A stretch of DNA of 64,000 nt from Neisseria bacilliformis (GTDB lineage Bacteria > Pseudomonadota > Gammaproteobacteria > Burkholderiales > Neisseriaceae). Numbering within the stretch: position 1 is the first letter of the stretch; each line of letters opens with the position of its first letter. Below, piece by piece: positions 31,123 through 39,294 of this stretch. The notes beneath the pieces are model-generated. The model made no database searches and had not been told where the DNA came from. It worked only from the letters and a program-made list of their open reading frames with translations. The stretch is taken from positions 186,001 through 250,000 of the forward strand of contig NZ_CP059571.1 in assembly GCF_014055025.1 (NCBI RefSeq). Direction: 5' to 3'. The translations under genes and the position numbers were made by a program.

Positions 31123-31398
31123 ATGACCCGCATGGTTCACTGCGTCAAGCTCGGCAAAGAAGCCGAGGGCCTGAAATTCCCGCCGCTGCCCAACGAGTTG
31201 GGCAAACGCATTTTTGAAAACGTCTCCCAAGAAGCATGGAACGCTTGGACGCGCCACCAAACCATGCTCATCAACGAAAACCGCCTCAGCCTCGCCGACC
31301 CCCGCGCCCGCGAATACCTCGCGCAGCAGATGGAAAACTACTTCTTCGGCGACGGCGCGGACGCCGTCCAGGGCTATGTGCCGCAAGAGCCCAAATAG
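31123..31398 (+). CDS. YggX-family Fe(2+)-trafficking / oxidative damage protection protein
   Basis: A 91-residue member of the Iron_traffic (YggX) family, linked to protection of iron-sulfur clusters from oxidants. The start [17 protein letters not shown] contains the conserved Cys7. [17 protein letters not shown] and [12 protein letters not shown] are family signatures. Near cyaY, so two iron-handling genes lie close together. Followed by inverted DUS repeats at 31412-31462. Confidence 0.93.
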   Translation: MTRMVHCVKLGKEAEGLKFPPLPNELGKRIFENVSQEAWNAWTRHQTMLINENRLSLADPRAREYLAQQMENYFFGDGADAVQGYVPQEPK

Positions 31399-31490
31399 GC
31401 CGTCTGAAAAACATAAAAGGCCGTCTGAAAAACCGTTTCACGGGTTTTCAGACGGCCTCTTTCATTGTGTTTGCGCCTTTGTCAGACGGC

Positions 31491-31871
31491 CTACCGCCCG
31501 AGTTCTTCCTCCCATTCGGGCGGCAGGCGACAGTTGTCGGGCGCGTCTTTGAACAGCGGGGCGATGTCCGCCGCGTGGTATTCGCCCAGCGCGGTGCCCA
31601 GCGGGGTAACGAAAAAGCGTTTGTCGAAATTGCTTTTGGCAAAATCGAGGAAAATCTGCACATAGCCGGCGATTTCCTCCAAGGGCAGCAGTTTGAGGGC
31701 TTCGTCTTTCACCGGCACGGCAAACGAGTTGCCCGAGAGGCCGTAGCCCTGCCCCATCTGCGCGCCGTATTTCATCCGCGCCATCAGCGCGGTGCCCAGC
31801 CCGTGTTTGCCGGCTTTGTTCGAGCCGAAGACAAAAATCTCGTTATCCCGTATTTCGTGTTTGACGCTCAT
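31491..31871 (-). CDS. A1S_2505-like (phage-type, macro-like) protein
   Basis: 126 residues. The N-terminal motif EIFVFGSNKAGKHGLGTAL and the later segments SFAVPVKD and FFVTPLGTALGEYHAADIAPLF match a family of small proteins seen in phages and bacteria (A1S_2505 type), with a glycine-rich loop resembling macro-domain nucleotide-binding folds. The biochemical role is unknown; ADP-ribose-type binding is inference. Single gene, followed by a DUS. Family match from memory. Confidence 0.6.
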   Translation of the reverse strand: MSVKHEIRDNEIFVFGSNKAGKHGLGTALMARMKYGAQMGQGYGLSGNSFAVPVKDEALKLLPLEEIAGYVQIFLDFAKSNFDKRFFVTPLGTALGEYHAADIAPLFKDAPDNCRLPPEWEEELGR

Positions 31872-32274
31872 GGTTATCCTTGTATTGTTTGGTTAAATTT
31901 GCGCCGCTTTTTGTGCGGATGCCGTTATTCTAAATGGTGCGGGGAAAAGGAATGTTTGACCTGCGTCAGAACTTCCCCCTTTGCCGCAAAGGCTTTCAGA
32001 CGGCCTCTGCGGTTGGCAAAACGGATAGGCGGAATTATACTTGCTTGCAAATTTTCACAATCGCCGCGATTGCCGCCCGCGCGAATATTCAAACATTATA
32101 GGGTCTGTTGACATTCAGCTTGCGAAGCGGTTTTTTGAGGAAAAATCCGCGTATGCAAGGAAAAAAGCACAGCAAGGTTGGACACCTTGTGAGCATTTTT
32201 GACGCGGCAGACGTGGATTTTTACCAAAAATACCGCCGCAAGACTGATTGTCAACAAACCCTAAGGAGAACCGT
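31872..32274. other. intergenic region upstream of ppk1
   Basis: 403 bases. A DUS lies near 31997 (TTTCAGACGGCCT). A candidate miniature transposable element fills 32101-32261. The ppk1 ribosome site AAGGAGAA directly follows it. No gene is supported. Confidence 0.7.
32101..32261. mobile_element. candidate MITE with 13-base terminal inverted repeats
   Basis: The element starts GGGTCTGTTGACA and ends TGTCAACAAACCC (allowing one central mismatch), and is flanked by TA on both sides. It is 161 bases, non-coding, and abuts the ribosome-binding site of ppk1. Similar ends (GGGCGTGTTGAC) bound a shorter element at 38915-38970. Confidence 0.6.
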
Positions 32275-34329
32275 ATGCCCCAGTCCCCCCGCCTTCTGTG
32301 CCGCGAACTCAGCCTGCTGGCCTTTAACCGCCGCGTGCTGGCGCAGGCGCAGGATGTGCGCGTGCCGCTGTTGGAGCGGCTGCGCTTTTTGTGCATCGTG
32401 TCATCGAACATCGACGAGTTTTTCGAGGTGCGCATGGCCTGGCTGCGGCGCGAACACAAGCGCAACCCCGCCCGCATCCTCGACAGCGGCATGACCCCCG
32501 CCGAAACCTTCGCCGCCGCTTCGGCCGAGGCACACCGGCTGATACACGACCAGTACGCGCTGTTCAACAACGAGCTGCAACCAGCGCTGGGACAGGCGGG
32601 CATCCATTTCTACCGCCGCCACACCTGGAACGACGCGCAGCGCGAGTGGATCAAAAGCTATTTCGACCGCGAACTGTGGCCCATCCTCACCCCCGTCGGC
32701 CTCGATCCCGCCCACCCCTTCCCGCGCCCGCTGAACAAATCGCTCAATTTCGCGGTGGAACTCGACGGCAAAGACGCCTTCGGCCGCTCCTCCGGCATGG
32801 CCATTGTCCAAGCCCCGCGCATCCTGCCGCGCGTGGTGAAACTGCCGTCCGAACTGTGCGGCGGAGAAGACGGCTTCGTGTTTTTGTCGTCCATCCTGCA
32901 CGAATACGTCCACCTGCTCTTTCCCGGCATGGACGTGAAAGGCTGCCACCAGTTCCGCCTCACCCGCGACAGCGACCTCACCGTGGACGAAGAAGACCTC
33001 ACCAACCTGCGCGCCGCCATCCAAAACGAACTGCACGACCGCGAATACGGCGACGGCGTGCGCCTCGAAGTGGCCGACACCTGCCCGCCGCACATCTACG
33101 GCTTTCTGCTCGGCCACTTCAAGCTGCGCCCCTCCGACCTTTACCAGGTCAAAGGCCCGGTCAACCTCGTGCGCCTGATGGCCGTGCCCGACATGCTCGA
33201 CCGGCCCGACCTCAAATACGCCCCGCGCAGCGGCAGCCTGCCCCCCTTCCTCAAAAAAGACGAATCCGTGCTCGACGCCGCCGCGCGCGGCGACATCCTG
33301 CTGCACCACCCCTACCAGTCTTTCGAGCCGGTCGTCCGCTTCATCCGCGAAGCCGCCGCCGACCCGGACGTAGTCGCCGTCAAAATGACGATTTACCGCA
33401 CCGGCACCGCCTCCGAGCTGGCCAGTGCCCTGATGAACGCCGCGCTCTCGGGCAAACAGGTAACCGTCGTCGTCGAACTGATGGCGCGTTTCGACGAAGC
33501 CAACAACGTCAACTGGGCGCAGCGGCTCGAAGATGCCGGCGCGCACGTCGTGTACGGCGTGTTCGGCTACAAAGTCCACGCCAAAATGGCACTCGTCATC
33601 CGCCGCGAAGAAGGCCGTCTGAAACGCTACGCCCACCTGGGCACCGGCAATTATCATCAAGGCACCTCCCGCATCTACACCGACTTCGGCCTCATCACCG
33701 CCGACGAACAAACCACCGCCGACGTCAACACCATCTTCATGGAAATCACCGGCCTGGGCAAACCCGGCCGTCTCAACAAACTCTACCAAAGCCCCTTCAC
33801 CCTGCACAAAATGCTGCTCGAAAGCATCCGGCGCGAAACCGGACACGCCAAAGCCGGCCGCCCCGCCCGCATCATCGCCAAACTCAACTCCCTCATCGAG
33901 CCGCACATCATCGAAGCCCTCTACGAAGCCAGCGCGGCCGGCGTGCAAACCGACCTCATCGTGCGCGGCATGTGCGCCCTGCGCCCGCAGGTTGAAGGCC
34001 TGTCGGACAACATCCGCGTGCGCTCCATCATCGGCCGCCAGCTCGAACACGCCCGCGTCTACTACTTCTACAACGGCGGCGCGGAAGACACCTACATATC
34101 CAGTGCCGACTGGATGGGGCGCAACTTCTTCCGCCGCATCGAAACCTGCACCCCGATAGAACACCCCGCCCTTAAAGCGCGCGTCATCCGCGAGGGTCTC
34201 ACCCTCGCCCTTGAAGACAACCGCCAGGCCTGGCTGATGCAGCCCGACGGCGGCTACATCCGCGCCGAAAGCGGCGGCGGCGAAGCCCGCAGCTTGCAGG
34301 AAACCCTGTGGCAGGAATACGGCGCGTAA
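32275..34329 (+). CDS. ppk: polyphosphate kinase 1
   Basis: A 684-residue PPK1 that makes polyphosphate from ATP. The two active-site histidines fall at His435 (YKVHAKMAL) and His592 (QLEHARVYYF), the same numbers as in the E. coli enzyme. The N-terminus (RELSLLAFNRRVL, SSNIDEFFEVRMA) is typical. The ATG at 32275 has AAGGAG 6 bases upstream, chosen over an in-frame upstream start that falls in the candidate MITE. One DUS is read in frame (EEGRLKR). Confidence 0.96.
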   Translation: MPQSPRLLCRELSLLAFNRRVLAQAQDVRVPLLERLRFLCIVSSNIDEFFEVRMAWLRREHKRNPARILDSGMTPAETFAAASAEAHRLIHDQYALFNNELQPALGQAGIHFYRRHTWNDAQREWIKSYFDRELWPILTPVGLDPAHPFPRPLNKSLNFAVELDGKDAFGRSSGMAIVQAPRILPRVVKLPSELCGGEDGFVFLSSILHEYVHLLFPGMDVKGCHQFRLTRDSDLTVDEEDLTNLRAAIQNELHDREYGDGVRLEVADTCPPHIYGFLLGHFKLRPSDLYQVKGPVNLVRLMAVPDMLDRPDLKYAPRSGSLPPFLKKDESVLDAAARGDILLHHPYQSFEPVVRFIREAAADPDVVAVKMTIYRTGTASELASALMNAALSGKQVTVVVELMARFDEANNVNWAQRLEDAGAHVVYGVFGYKVHAKMALVIRREEGRLKRYAHLGTGNYHQGTSRIYTDFGLITADEQTTADVNTIFMEITGLGKPGRLNKLYQSPFTLHKMLLESIRRETGHAKAGRPARIIAKLNSLIEPHIIEALYEASAAGVQTDLIVRGMCALRPQVEGLSDNIRVRSIIGRQLEHARVYYFYNGGAEDTYISSADWMGRNFFRRIETCTPIEHPALKARVIREGLTLALEDNRQAWLMQPDGGYIRAESGGGEARSLQETLWQEYGA

Positions 34330-34359
34330 ACCGCCCCGCGCAGGCGCGCAAAAGGCAAG

Positions 34360-34516
34360 AGGCCGTCTGAAAACCGTTTTTCAGACGGCCTCAAGCATCA
34401 ATACGGCGAAACAACGCAAATGCGGTGCGTAAGGTAGGGTGTGTGGCGCAAGCCGCGCACGCGGTCTGTGCCGTCGGACAAAATCAAGCCGTAGGGCGGG
34501 TCTTAACCCACCCTAC
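34360..34516. repeat. inverted DUS terminator and two palindromic repeats after ppk1
   Basis: 34361-34393 is an inverted DUS pair. 34433-34465 is the GGTAGGGTGTGTGGCGCAAG-type palindrome. 34491-34516 is GTAGGGCGGGTC-TTA-ACCCACCCTAC, related to the repeats at 14112 and 49902. Confidence 0.8.
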
Positions 34517-34611
34517 CTAACGCATCCCCGCCCCGAACACGCCTTGCCCCCACCCCGCCCCGCGTTTATCCTGCGCCCCGCATTCAAACGTCAACCATGA
34601 AAGGAACAACC

Positions 34612-35262
34612 ATGACCGCCGTCTCCCTCGAAGGCCGCCCCGTGCGCGCCAACAACATCTTCTGCATCGGCCGCAACTACGCCGCCCACGCCGCCGAGCT
34701 GGGCAACGCCGCGCCCGCCGCCCCGCTGGTGTTTTTAAAACCCAATTGTGCCCTGAACACCGCCCCCGTCGTGCGCCTGCCCCCGGGCGCGGACAACGTG
34801 CATTACGAAACCGAGCTGGTGCTGCTCATCGGCCGCGACACCGACGCCCTCACCCCCGAAAACGCCGCGGACGCCGTGGCCGGATACGCCGTGGGGCTGG
34901 ATCTCACCGAACGAAGCTGGCAGAAACAGGCGCAGGCGGCGGGTCTGCCGTGGACGAAGGGCAAAGGCTTCCGCCAAGCCGCCTGCGTGTCCGATTTCGT
35001 CGGCGCACACGCGCTGGACACCATCCGTGCACACGGCTTTACCCTGACCCTGAACGGGCAGATACGCCAGCGCGGGGAGCTGCGCAACATGATTTTCCCC
35101 GTCGAAACCCTGCTGTGCACCCTCGCGGCCGACTACGGCCTGCAAGCGGGCGACCTGGTGTTCACCGGCACCCCCGAAGGCGTGGGCGCGCTCTCGGCAG
35201 GCGACGTGCTGGAACTCGATCTGGCCGGACTGGTGTCGGCGCGTTTCGAGATTGCGCGGTAA
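34612..35262 (+). CDS. fumarylacetoacetate-hydrolase-family protein
   Basis: A 216-residue FAH-superfamily enzyme (acylpyruvase/oxaloacetate decarboxylase type). The metal-binding HYETELVLLIG with paired Glu residues is near residue 67, and the C-terminal FTGTPEGVGALSAGD loop is conserved. The start segment NNIFCIGRNYAAHA is typical of the YcgM/FAHD1-like subgroup. The ATG at 34612 has AAAGGA at good spacing; an ATG 15 bases earlier is possible. Substrate unknown. Confidence 0.88.
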   Translation: MTAVSLEGRPVRANNIFCIGRNYAAHAAELGNAAPAAPLVFLKPNCALNTAPVVRLPPGADNVHYETELVLLIGRDTDALTPENAADAVAGYAVGLDLTERSWQKQAQAAGLPWTKGKGFRQAACVSDFVGAHALDTIRAHGFTLTLNGQIRQRGELRNMIFPVETLLCTLAADYGLQAGDLVFTGTPEGVGALSAGDVLELDLAGLVSARFEIAR

Positions 35263-35603
35263 ACGGGCAGCAGTGCGGGCCGGGCTTCGGCCCGGCTAAG
35301 CCGCCATCCGGCAAAACAACACAAAACAGGCATTGCACCGACAACGCCGATGCGGCGCGTAAGGTAGGGTGTGTGGCGCAAGCCGCGCACGCGGTTTCGG
35401 GCTTGCGGGGCGCAGGCATCTGTTGCGGGCGGAGAACGCGTGCGTCGCGGGGCGACACGCCCTACGGATGGGCAGGCATGGAAAGGCCGTCTGAAAACCG
35501 GATTTGGGGCTTTGGTTTTTTCAGAAACATCATCCCCGCACAAGCGGGCTCCGCCCCAAATGCTATAATCCGCGCCCTTTCACCAGCCGCCGAACCCGCC
35601 GTC
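35263..35603. repeat. 341-base repeat-rich spacer before tsaB
   Basis: Holds a GGTAGGGTGTGTGGCGCAAG-type palindrome (35363-35397), whose flanks resemble the copy at 34433, a second inverted one (about 35440-35466, ACGCGTGCGTCGCGGGGCGA), a DUS at about 35483, and a TATAAT at 35564-35569 likely serving tsaB. No gene supported. Confidence 0.75.
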
Positions 35604-36281
35604 ATGCAGCCCGATTTTTCCCGCCCCGTCCTCGCCATCGACACCGCCACCGCCCATCTCTCGCTCGCCCTGCGCGCCGGCGGCGGCCTGTTTGCGCGGC
35701 ACACCGAGGCGGGCAGCCGCCAAAGCGCGCTGATACTGCCGCAGATTGCCGAACTGTTCGCCGAAGCGGGCGTGTCGGCGGCAGACCTGGCCGCCGTCGT
35801 GTACGCGCAGGGGCCGGGCGCGTTCACCGGCCTGCGCATCGGCCTGGGCGTGGCGCAGGGGCTGGCCGCGCCGTTTGCCACGCCGCTTATCGGCGTGCCC
35901 TGCCTCGACGCGGCGGCCTTTCTCGTGCGCGGGCGCGGCGTGCTCGCGGCGGCCGACGCGCGCATGGGCGAAGTGTTTTACGCCTGGTTCGACACCGAAA
36001 ACTGCCGCCGCCTCTCGCCCTACTGCGTCGGCAAAGCGGCCGCCATCGCCCCGCCCGAGGGCGTAGAATTCACCCACGGCAGCGGCAACGCCTTCGCCCT
36101 GAACGAGCCGCCGCCCTTTCCCGGCTCACCCGCCATGCCCACGGCGGCGGACTATCTGGCCTTGGCGCAAACGGGCGGCTACCCCGCCTGCGACGCCGCC
36201 GACGCGTCTTTATTGTATGTGCGCGACAAAATCGCCCTCACCGCCGCCGAGCAGGCCGCGCACAAAGCGGGGGCGGCATGA
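35604..36281 (+). CDS. tsaB: tRNA threonylcarbamoyladenosine biosynthesis protein TsaB
   Basis: A 225-residue ASKHA-fold partner of TsaD in t6A synthesis. The start VLAIDTATAHLSLAL gives the ATPase-like N-terminal motif, and YAQGPGAFTGLRIGLGVAQGLA (about residues 70-91) is the family signature. It overlaps rimI by 4 bases (ATGA). With tsaC at 15964, two of the t6A genes are in this window. Confidence 0.95.
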   Translation: MQPDFSRPVLAIDTATAHLSLALRAGGGLFARHTEAGSRQSALILPQIAELFAEAGVSAADLAAVVYAQGPGAFTGLRIGLGVAQGLAAPFATPLIGVPCLDAAAFLVRGRGVLAAADARMGEVFYAWFDTENCRRLSPYCVGKAAAIAPPEGVEFTHGSGNAFALNEPPPFPGSPAMPTAADYLALAQTGGYPACDAADASLLYVRDKIALTAAEQAAHKAGAA

Positions 36282-36727
36282 ACATCCGCCCCGCCCTCGC
36301 TGCCGACTGCCCCGCCCTCGCCGCCCTCGATGCCGCGTGCAATCCCTCGCCCTGGTCGGCCAAACAGTTTCAGACGGCCTTAACCGCCCGCTTTTGCACC
36401 GTGCTTTTGGCGGAACACGAAACGGAACACGCCCCCGCCGCCTTCATCGTCTGGCAGACTGTGGCCGGCGAATCCGAGCTGCACCTCGTCGCCACCGCCC
36501 CCGCCGCCCGCCGGCGCGGTTTCGCCGACACCCTGCTGCGCCGCTGGTTCGCCGACTGTGCCGCGCAAAACGCCGGCCGCCTGTTTTTGGAAGTGCGTGC
36601 GGGCAACACCGCCGCGCAAAGCCTCTACCGCAAACACGGCTTCACCGAAACCGCGCGGCGGCACGCCTACTACCCCCTGCCCGAAGGCGGGCGCGAAGAC
36701 GCCCTTGTCATGGAGAAAACATGTTAA
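36278..36727 (+). CDS. rimI: ribosomal-protein S18 alanine N-acetyltransferase (RimI)
   Basis: A 149-residue GNAT. The acetyl-CoA loop is in ATAPAARRRGFADTLLRR (about residues 72-89), followed by LEVRAGNTAAQSLYRKHGF, the RimI signature. NPSPWSAKQF near residue 22 matches the substrate-loop region. A DUS is read in reverse in frame (QFQTALTA). Placed between tsaB and the UDG-like gene, overlapping both. Confidence 0.92.
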   Translation: MNIRPALAADCPALAALDAACNPSPWSAKQFQTALTARFCTVLLAEHETEHAPAAFIVWQTVAGESELHLVATAPAARRRGFADTLLRRWFADCAAQNAGRLFLEVRAGNTAAQSLYRKHGFTETARRHAYYPLPEGGREDALVMEKTC

Positions 36728-37656
36728 GCAGCCGCTACCTGCACCTGCACCAAGCCCTCGGCCTCGGCCCGATGTGGCTCAAACGCGGCGCGAAAATCCT
36801 GCCCGCCGCCACACCAAACCCGCCCGCCGACGGCCTGCCCGCCAACGCCGCCCCTGCCCCCGAAAGGCCGTCTGAAAACGAGCGCAGCGGGTTCGGGCGC
36901 GACCCAAACGAGCGCGGCAACGAACACGGCGCGTCTGCACACAGCCAAAACGGACACGGCGGGTTTTCAGACGGCCTCAACCAAGCCGCACAGGCAAACG
37001 CCGCCCCGCCCGCCCAAACCGCCCCGCGCGGCCAAGCCCGCCACAGCTCCGCCGCCGAAAACGCCCGCGCTGCCACCATGGCCGCCGTCGGCAGCAGCAT
37101 CGGCGGCTACTACAAAAGCCGCGAACGCGACGCGCTGCGCCACACCCCGCCGCCCAAAACCCCCGCCCCCCCCGCCGAAGCCGACACCCCCCTATCCGCC
37201 GCCGAACACAAAGCCGCCCTCGCCGGCCGCGTCGCCCCCGCCCGCGTGCTGGCCGTCAGCATCTGCCCCGCGCCCGAAGACCTCGCCGCCGGACACGTGT
37301 TCAGCGGCGAAGATGGCGCGCTGCTCGGCAAAATGTTCGCCGCCGCCGGCCTCGCCGAAAACGAAGTGCGCCGCACCAGCTGGCTGCACAGCGTGGAATT
37401 CACCCCCGCCGCCGCCCGGCTCGAAGCCGCCGCCGCGCGGATGCAGGCCGAGCGCGAACTGTGCGGCGCACAGGCCGTCGTCCTGCTCGGCCGCTTCGCC
37501 CAAGAGCCGCAATACGCCGCCGCCATCGAACGCGCCTTCGCGGGCACCCCCCTGTTCACCCTCCCCCACCCCGCCCGCATCTTGCGCCTGCCCAAACTCA
37601 AAACCGAAGCCTGGGAAGAACTCAAATGCCTGCGCGACATGTTGCAGGCCGTCTGA
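36721..37656 (+). CDS. uracil-DNA-glycosylase-superfamily protein with low-complexity linker
   Basis: 311 residues. The C-terminal 120 residues (AQAVVLLGRFAQEPQYAAAIERAF, FTLPHPARILRLPKLK) resemble the C-terminal half of family 4 type uracil-DNA glycosylases, with the HP.. motif. The N-terminal CxxC iron-sulfur cysteines and the GEAPG motif of active enzymes are absent, so activity is doubtful. Residues about 45-165 are a Pro/Ala/Asn-rich linker encoding two DUS in opposite orientation (ERPSENE and GFSDGLN). It overlaps rimI by 7 bases. C-terminal QAV and stop are from a DUS. Confidence 0.75.
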   Translation: MLSSRYLHLHQALGLGPMWLKRGAKILPAATPNPPADGLPANAAPAPERPSENERSGFGRDPNERGNEHGASAHSQNGHGGFSDGLNQAAQANAAPPAQTAPRGQARHSSAAENARAATMAAVGSSIGGYYKSRERDALRHTPPPKTPAPPAEADTPLSAAEHKAALAGRVAPARVLAVSICPAPEDLAAGHVFSGEDGALLGKMFAAAGLAENEVRRTSWLHSVEFTPAAARLEAAAARMQAERELCGAQAVVLLGRFAQEPQYAAAIERAFAGTPLFTLPHPARILRLPKLKTEAWEELKCLRDMLQAV

Positions 37657-37757
37657 AAATTGCGTTTTCAGACGGCTTGTGCCGCCAATAAATATTGGTC
37701 AAACAGAACACCACCCAAAACGGCGTGTGCTTTCTGCGTGGCGGAAAACAATAGGAA

Positions 37758-37793
37758 AGGCCGTCTGAAAAATGTTTTCAGACGGCCTCTTGT
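37758..37793 (-). terminator. GAPDH gene terminator (inverted DUS)
   Basis: AAGGCCGTCTGAAAA faces TTTTCAGACGGCCTCTT across a short loop, between the convergent UDG-like and GAPDH genes. Confidence 0.85.
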
Positions 37794-37806
37794 TTTACGG
37801 CGATGG

Positions 37807-38838
37807 TCAGGCGAAGGGGCGGACTTCCCGGCCAAACATGCGCAGGGCGGTGCGCAGCATTTGGCAGGTGAAGCCCCATTCGTTGTCGTACCAGGCGAAC
37901 ACTTTGACCATGTTGCCGTCCACGACTTTGGCAATCGTGCCGTCGAAGGTGCCGGCGACGGTGGTGTGGTTGAAATCGGTGGAGACCAAGGGCAGGGCGT
38001 TGTAGCCGAGCACGCCTTTCAGACGGCCTGTTTCGGCGGCGGCCTGCATCAGGCCGTTGATTTCGTCGGCACTGGTGGCGCGCGCGGCTTCAAAGGTCAG
38101 GTCGACGAGGGAGACGTTGACGGTGGGCACGCGGATGGCGAGGCCGTCGAGCTTGCCTTTGAGTTCGGGCAGCACGAGGCCGACGGCTTTGGCCGCGCCG
38201 GTTTTGGTGGGAATCATGTTTTCCACGCCGCTGCGGGCGCGGCGCAGGTCTTTATGGCGCACGTCGGTTACGGTTTGGTCGTTGGTGAGGGCGTGGATGG
38301 TGGTCATCGCACCTTTGACGATGCCGATGTTTTCGCTGAGGATTTTGGCAACGGGGGCGAGGCAGTTGGTGGTGCAGGAGGCGTTGGAAACGACGGTCAT
38401 GGCGGGGGTGAGCACTTCGTCGTTCACGCCGTAAACGACGGTGGCGTCAACGTCGTCGCCGCCGGGGGCGGAAACCAGCACTTTTTTCGCGCCGCTGTCG
38501 AGGTGGACTTGGGCTTTGGCTTTGCTGGTAAATGCGCCGGTGCATTCGAGCACTAAATCGACGCCCAATTCGCGCCAGGGCAGCTCGGCGGGGTTGCGGG
38601 TGGAGAAGAAGGGGATTTTTTTGCCGTTGATAATCAGGTGTTTGTCGTCGTGGGAGACTTCGGCGGCGAAGCGGCCGTGGATGGTGTCGAATTTGGTGAG
38701 GTGGGCGTTGGTTTCGATGCCGCCGCTGGCGTTGACGGCGACGATTTCGAGTTGGTCATGCAGGTTGTAGTCGTAGATGGCGCGCAATGCCTGGCGGCCG
38801 ATGCGGCCGTAGCCGTTGATGGCAACTTTGATGCCCAT
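37807..38838 (-). CDS. glyceraldehyde-3-phosphate dehydrogenase, GapB-like
   Basis: A 343-residue tetrameric GAPDH. The nucleophile is Cys155 in NASCTTNC. The nucleotide fold begins [12 protein letters not shown]. After the second strand it reads [20 protein letters not shown], with no Asp at the position that sets NAD preference; this resembles the NADP(H)-using gluconeogenic GapB of Bacillus, so an anabolic role is inferred. A DUS is read in frame (ETGRLKG). TATAAT at 38890-38885 is its likely -10, just downstream of a small inverted-repeat element. Confidence 0.92.
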   Translation of the reverse strand: MGIKVAINGYGRIGRQALRAIYDYNLHDQLEIVAVNASGGIETNAHLTKFDTIHGRFAAEVSHDDKHLIINGKKIPFFSTRNPAELPWRELGVDLVLECTGAFTSKAKAQVHLDSGAKKVLVSAPGGDDVDATVVYGVNDEVLTPAMTVVSNASCTTNCLAPVAKILSENIGIVKGAMTTIHALTNDQTVTDVRHKDLRRARSGVENMIPTKTGAAKAVGLVLPELKGKLDGLAIRVPTVNVSLVDLTFEAARATSADEINGLMQAAAETGRLKGVLGYNALPLVSTDFNHTTVAGTFDGTIAKVVDGNMVKVFAWYDNEWGFTCQMLRTALRMFGREVRPFA

Positions 38839-38914
38839 GTCGGTGTCCTTTGTGTGTTCGGGTTGCGGGAATTCAAAGGTGCGAATTATAGCAAAGTGTA
38901 GTCGGGGGTAGTTA

Positions 38915-38970
38915 GGGCGTGTTGACGTTCAACGTTTTGGCGGCTGCAAAAGTCGTATGTCAACACGCCC
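38915..38970. repeat. short element with GGGCGTGTTGAC inverted ends
   Basis: GGGCGTGTTGACG at the left and TGTCAACACGCCC at the right form 12-13 base inverted ends round a 56-base element. Ends resemble those of the candidate MITE at 32101. Confidence 0.6.
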
Positions 38971-39004
38971 CGGAAGGCCGTCTGAAAAGAGGGAGTGCGC
39001 GGGC

Positions 39005-39128
39005 AAAAAAAATGCCGCCTGACAAGCAGGCGGCCAAACACATTACGGGGAAAACGTCTTACTCACTTACTTGCTAGGAAAAGCAAATATATCAGACGGG
39101 GTGCATGATAGCGGGCTGGCGGGCGGCT
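39005..39128 (-). ncRNA. candidate small RNA or attenuated leader between aspA and GAPDH gene
   Basis: On the minus strand, TATTAT (39140-39135) is a -10-like site preceded by two direct repeats GCCGTTTATC (39172-39163 and 39152-39143) 20 bases apart, as for a dimeric activator or repressor. About 125 bases downstream is a strong terminator: GCCGCCTG/CAGGCGGC (39034-39014), then eight T. No open frame fits between. The terminator is followed by TGCCCGCG and a DUS, as is the metE leader terminator. Confidence 0.5.
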
Positions 39129-39294
39129 GTTGGCATAATACAGATAAACGGCTTTTTTTCATGATAAACGGCAAAATTAGAAGCAACAGGCGGCTACACG
39201 CTGCCGCCGTATGCGCAAAAGGCCGTCTGAAAACGGGTTTTCACTTTATTAAAGCTGCGTTTTCAGACGGCCTTTTGCCGGTGCGGCATCGCGC

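Larger units (their letters stand above)
38839..39294. other. 456-base intergenic region between aspA and the GAPDH gene
   Basis: Contains the GAPDH promoter, a 56-base inverted-repeat element (38915-38970), a DUS near 38975, a candidate small RNA with promoter and terminator (39005-39172, minus strand), and the aspA inverted-DUS terminator (about 39218-39274). No protein gene seen. Confidence 0.7.
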
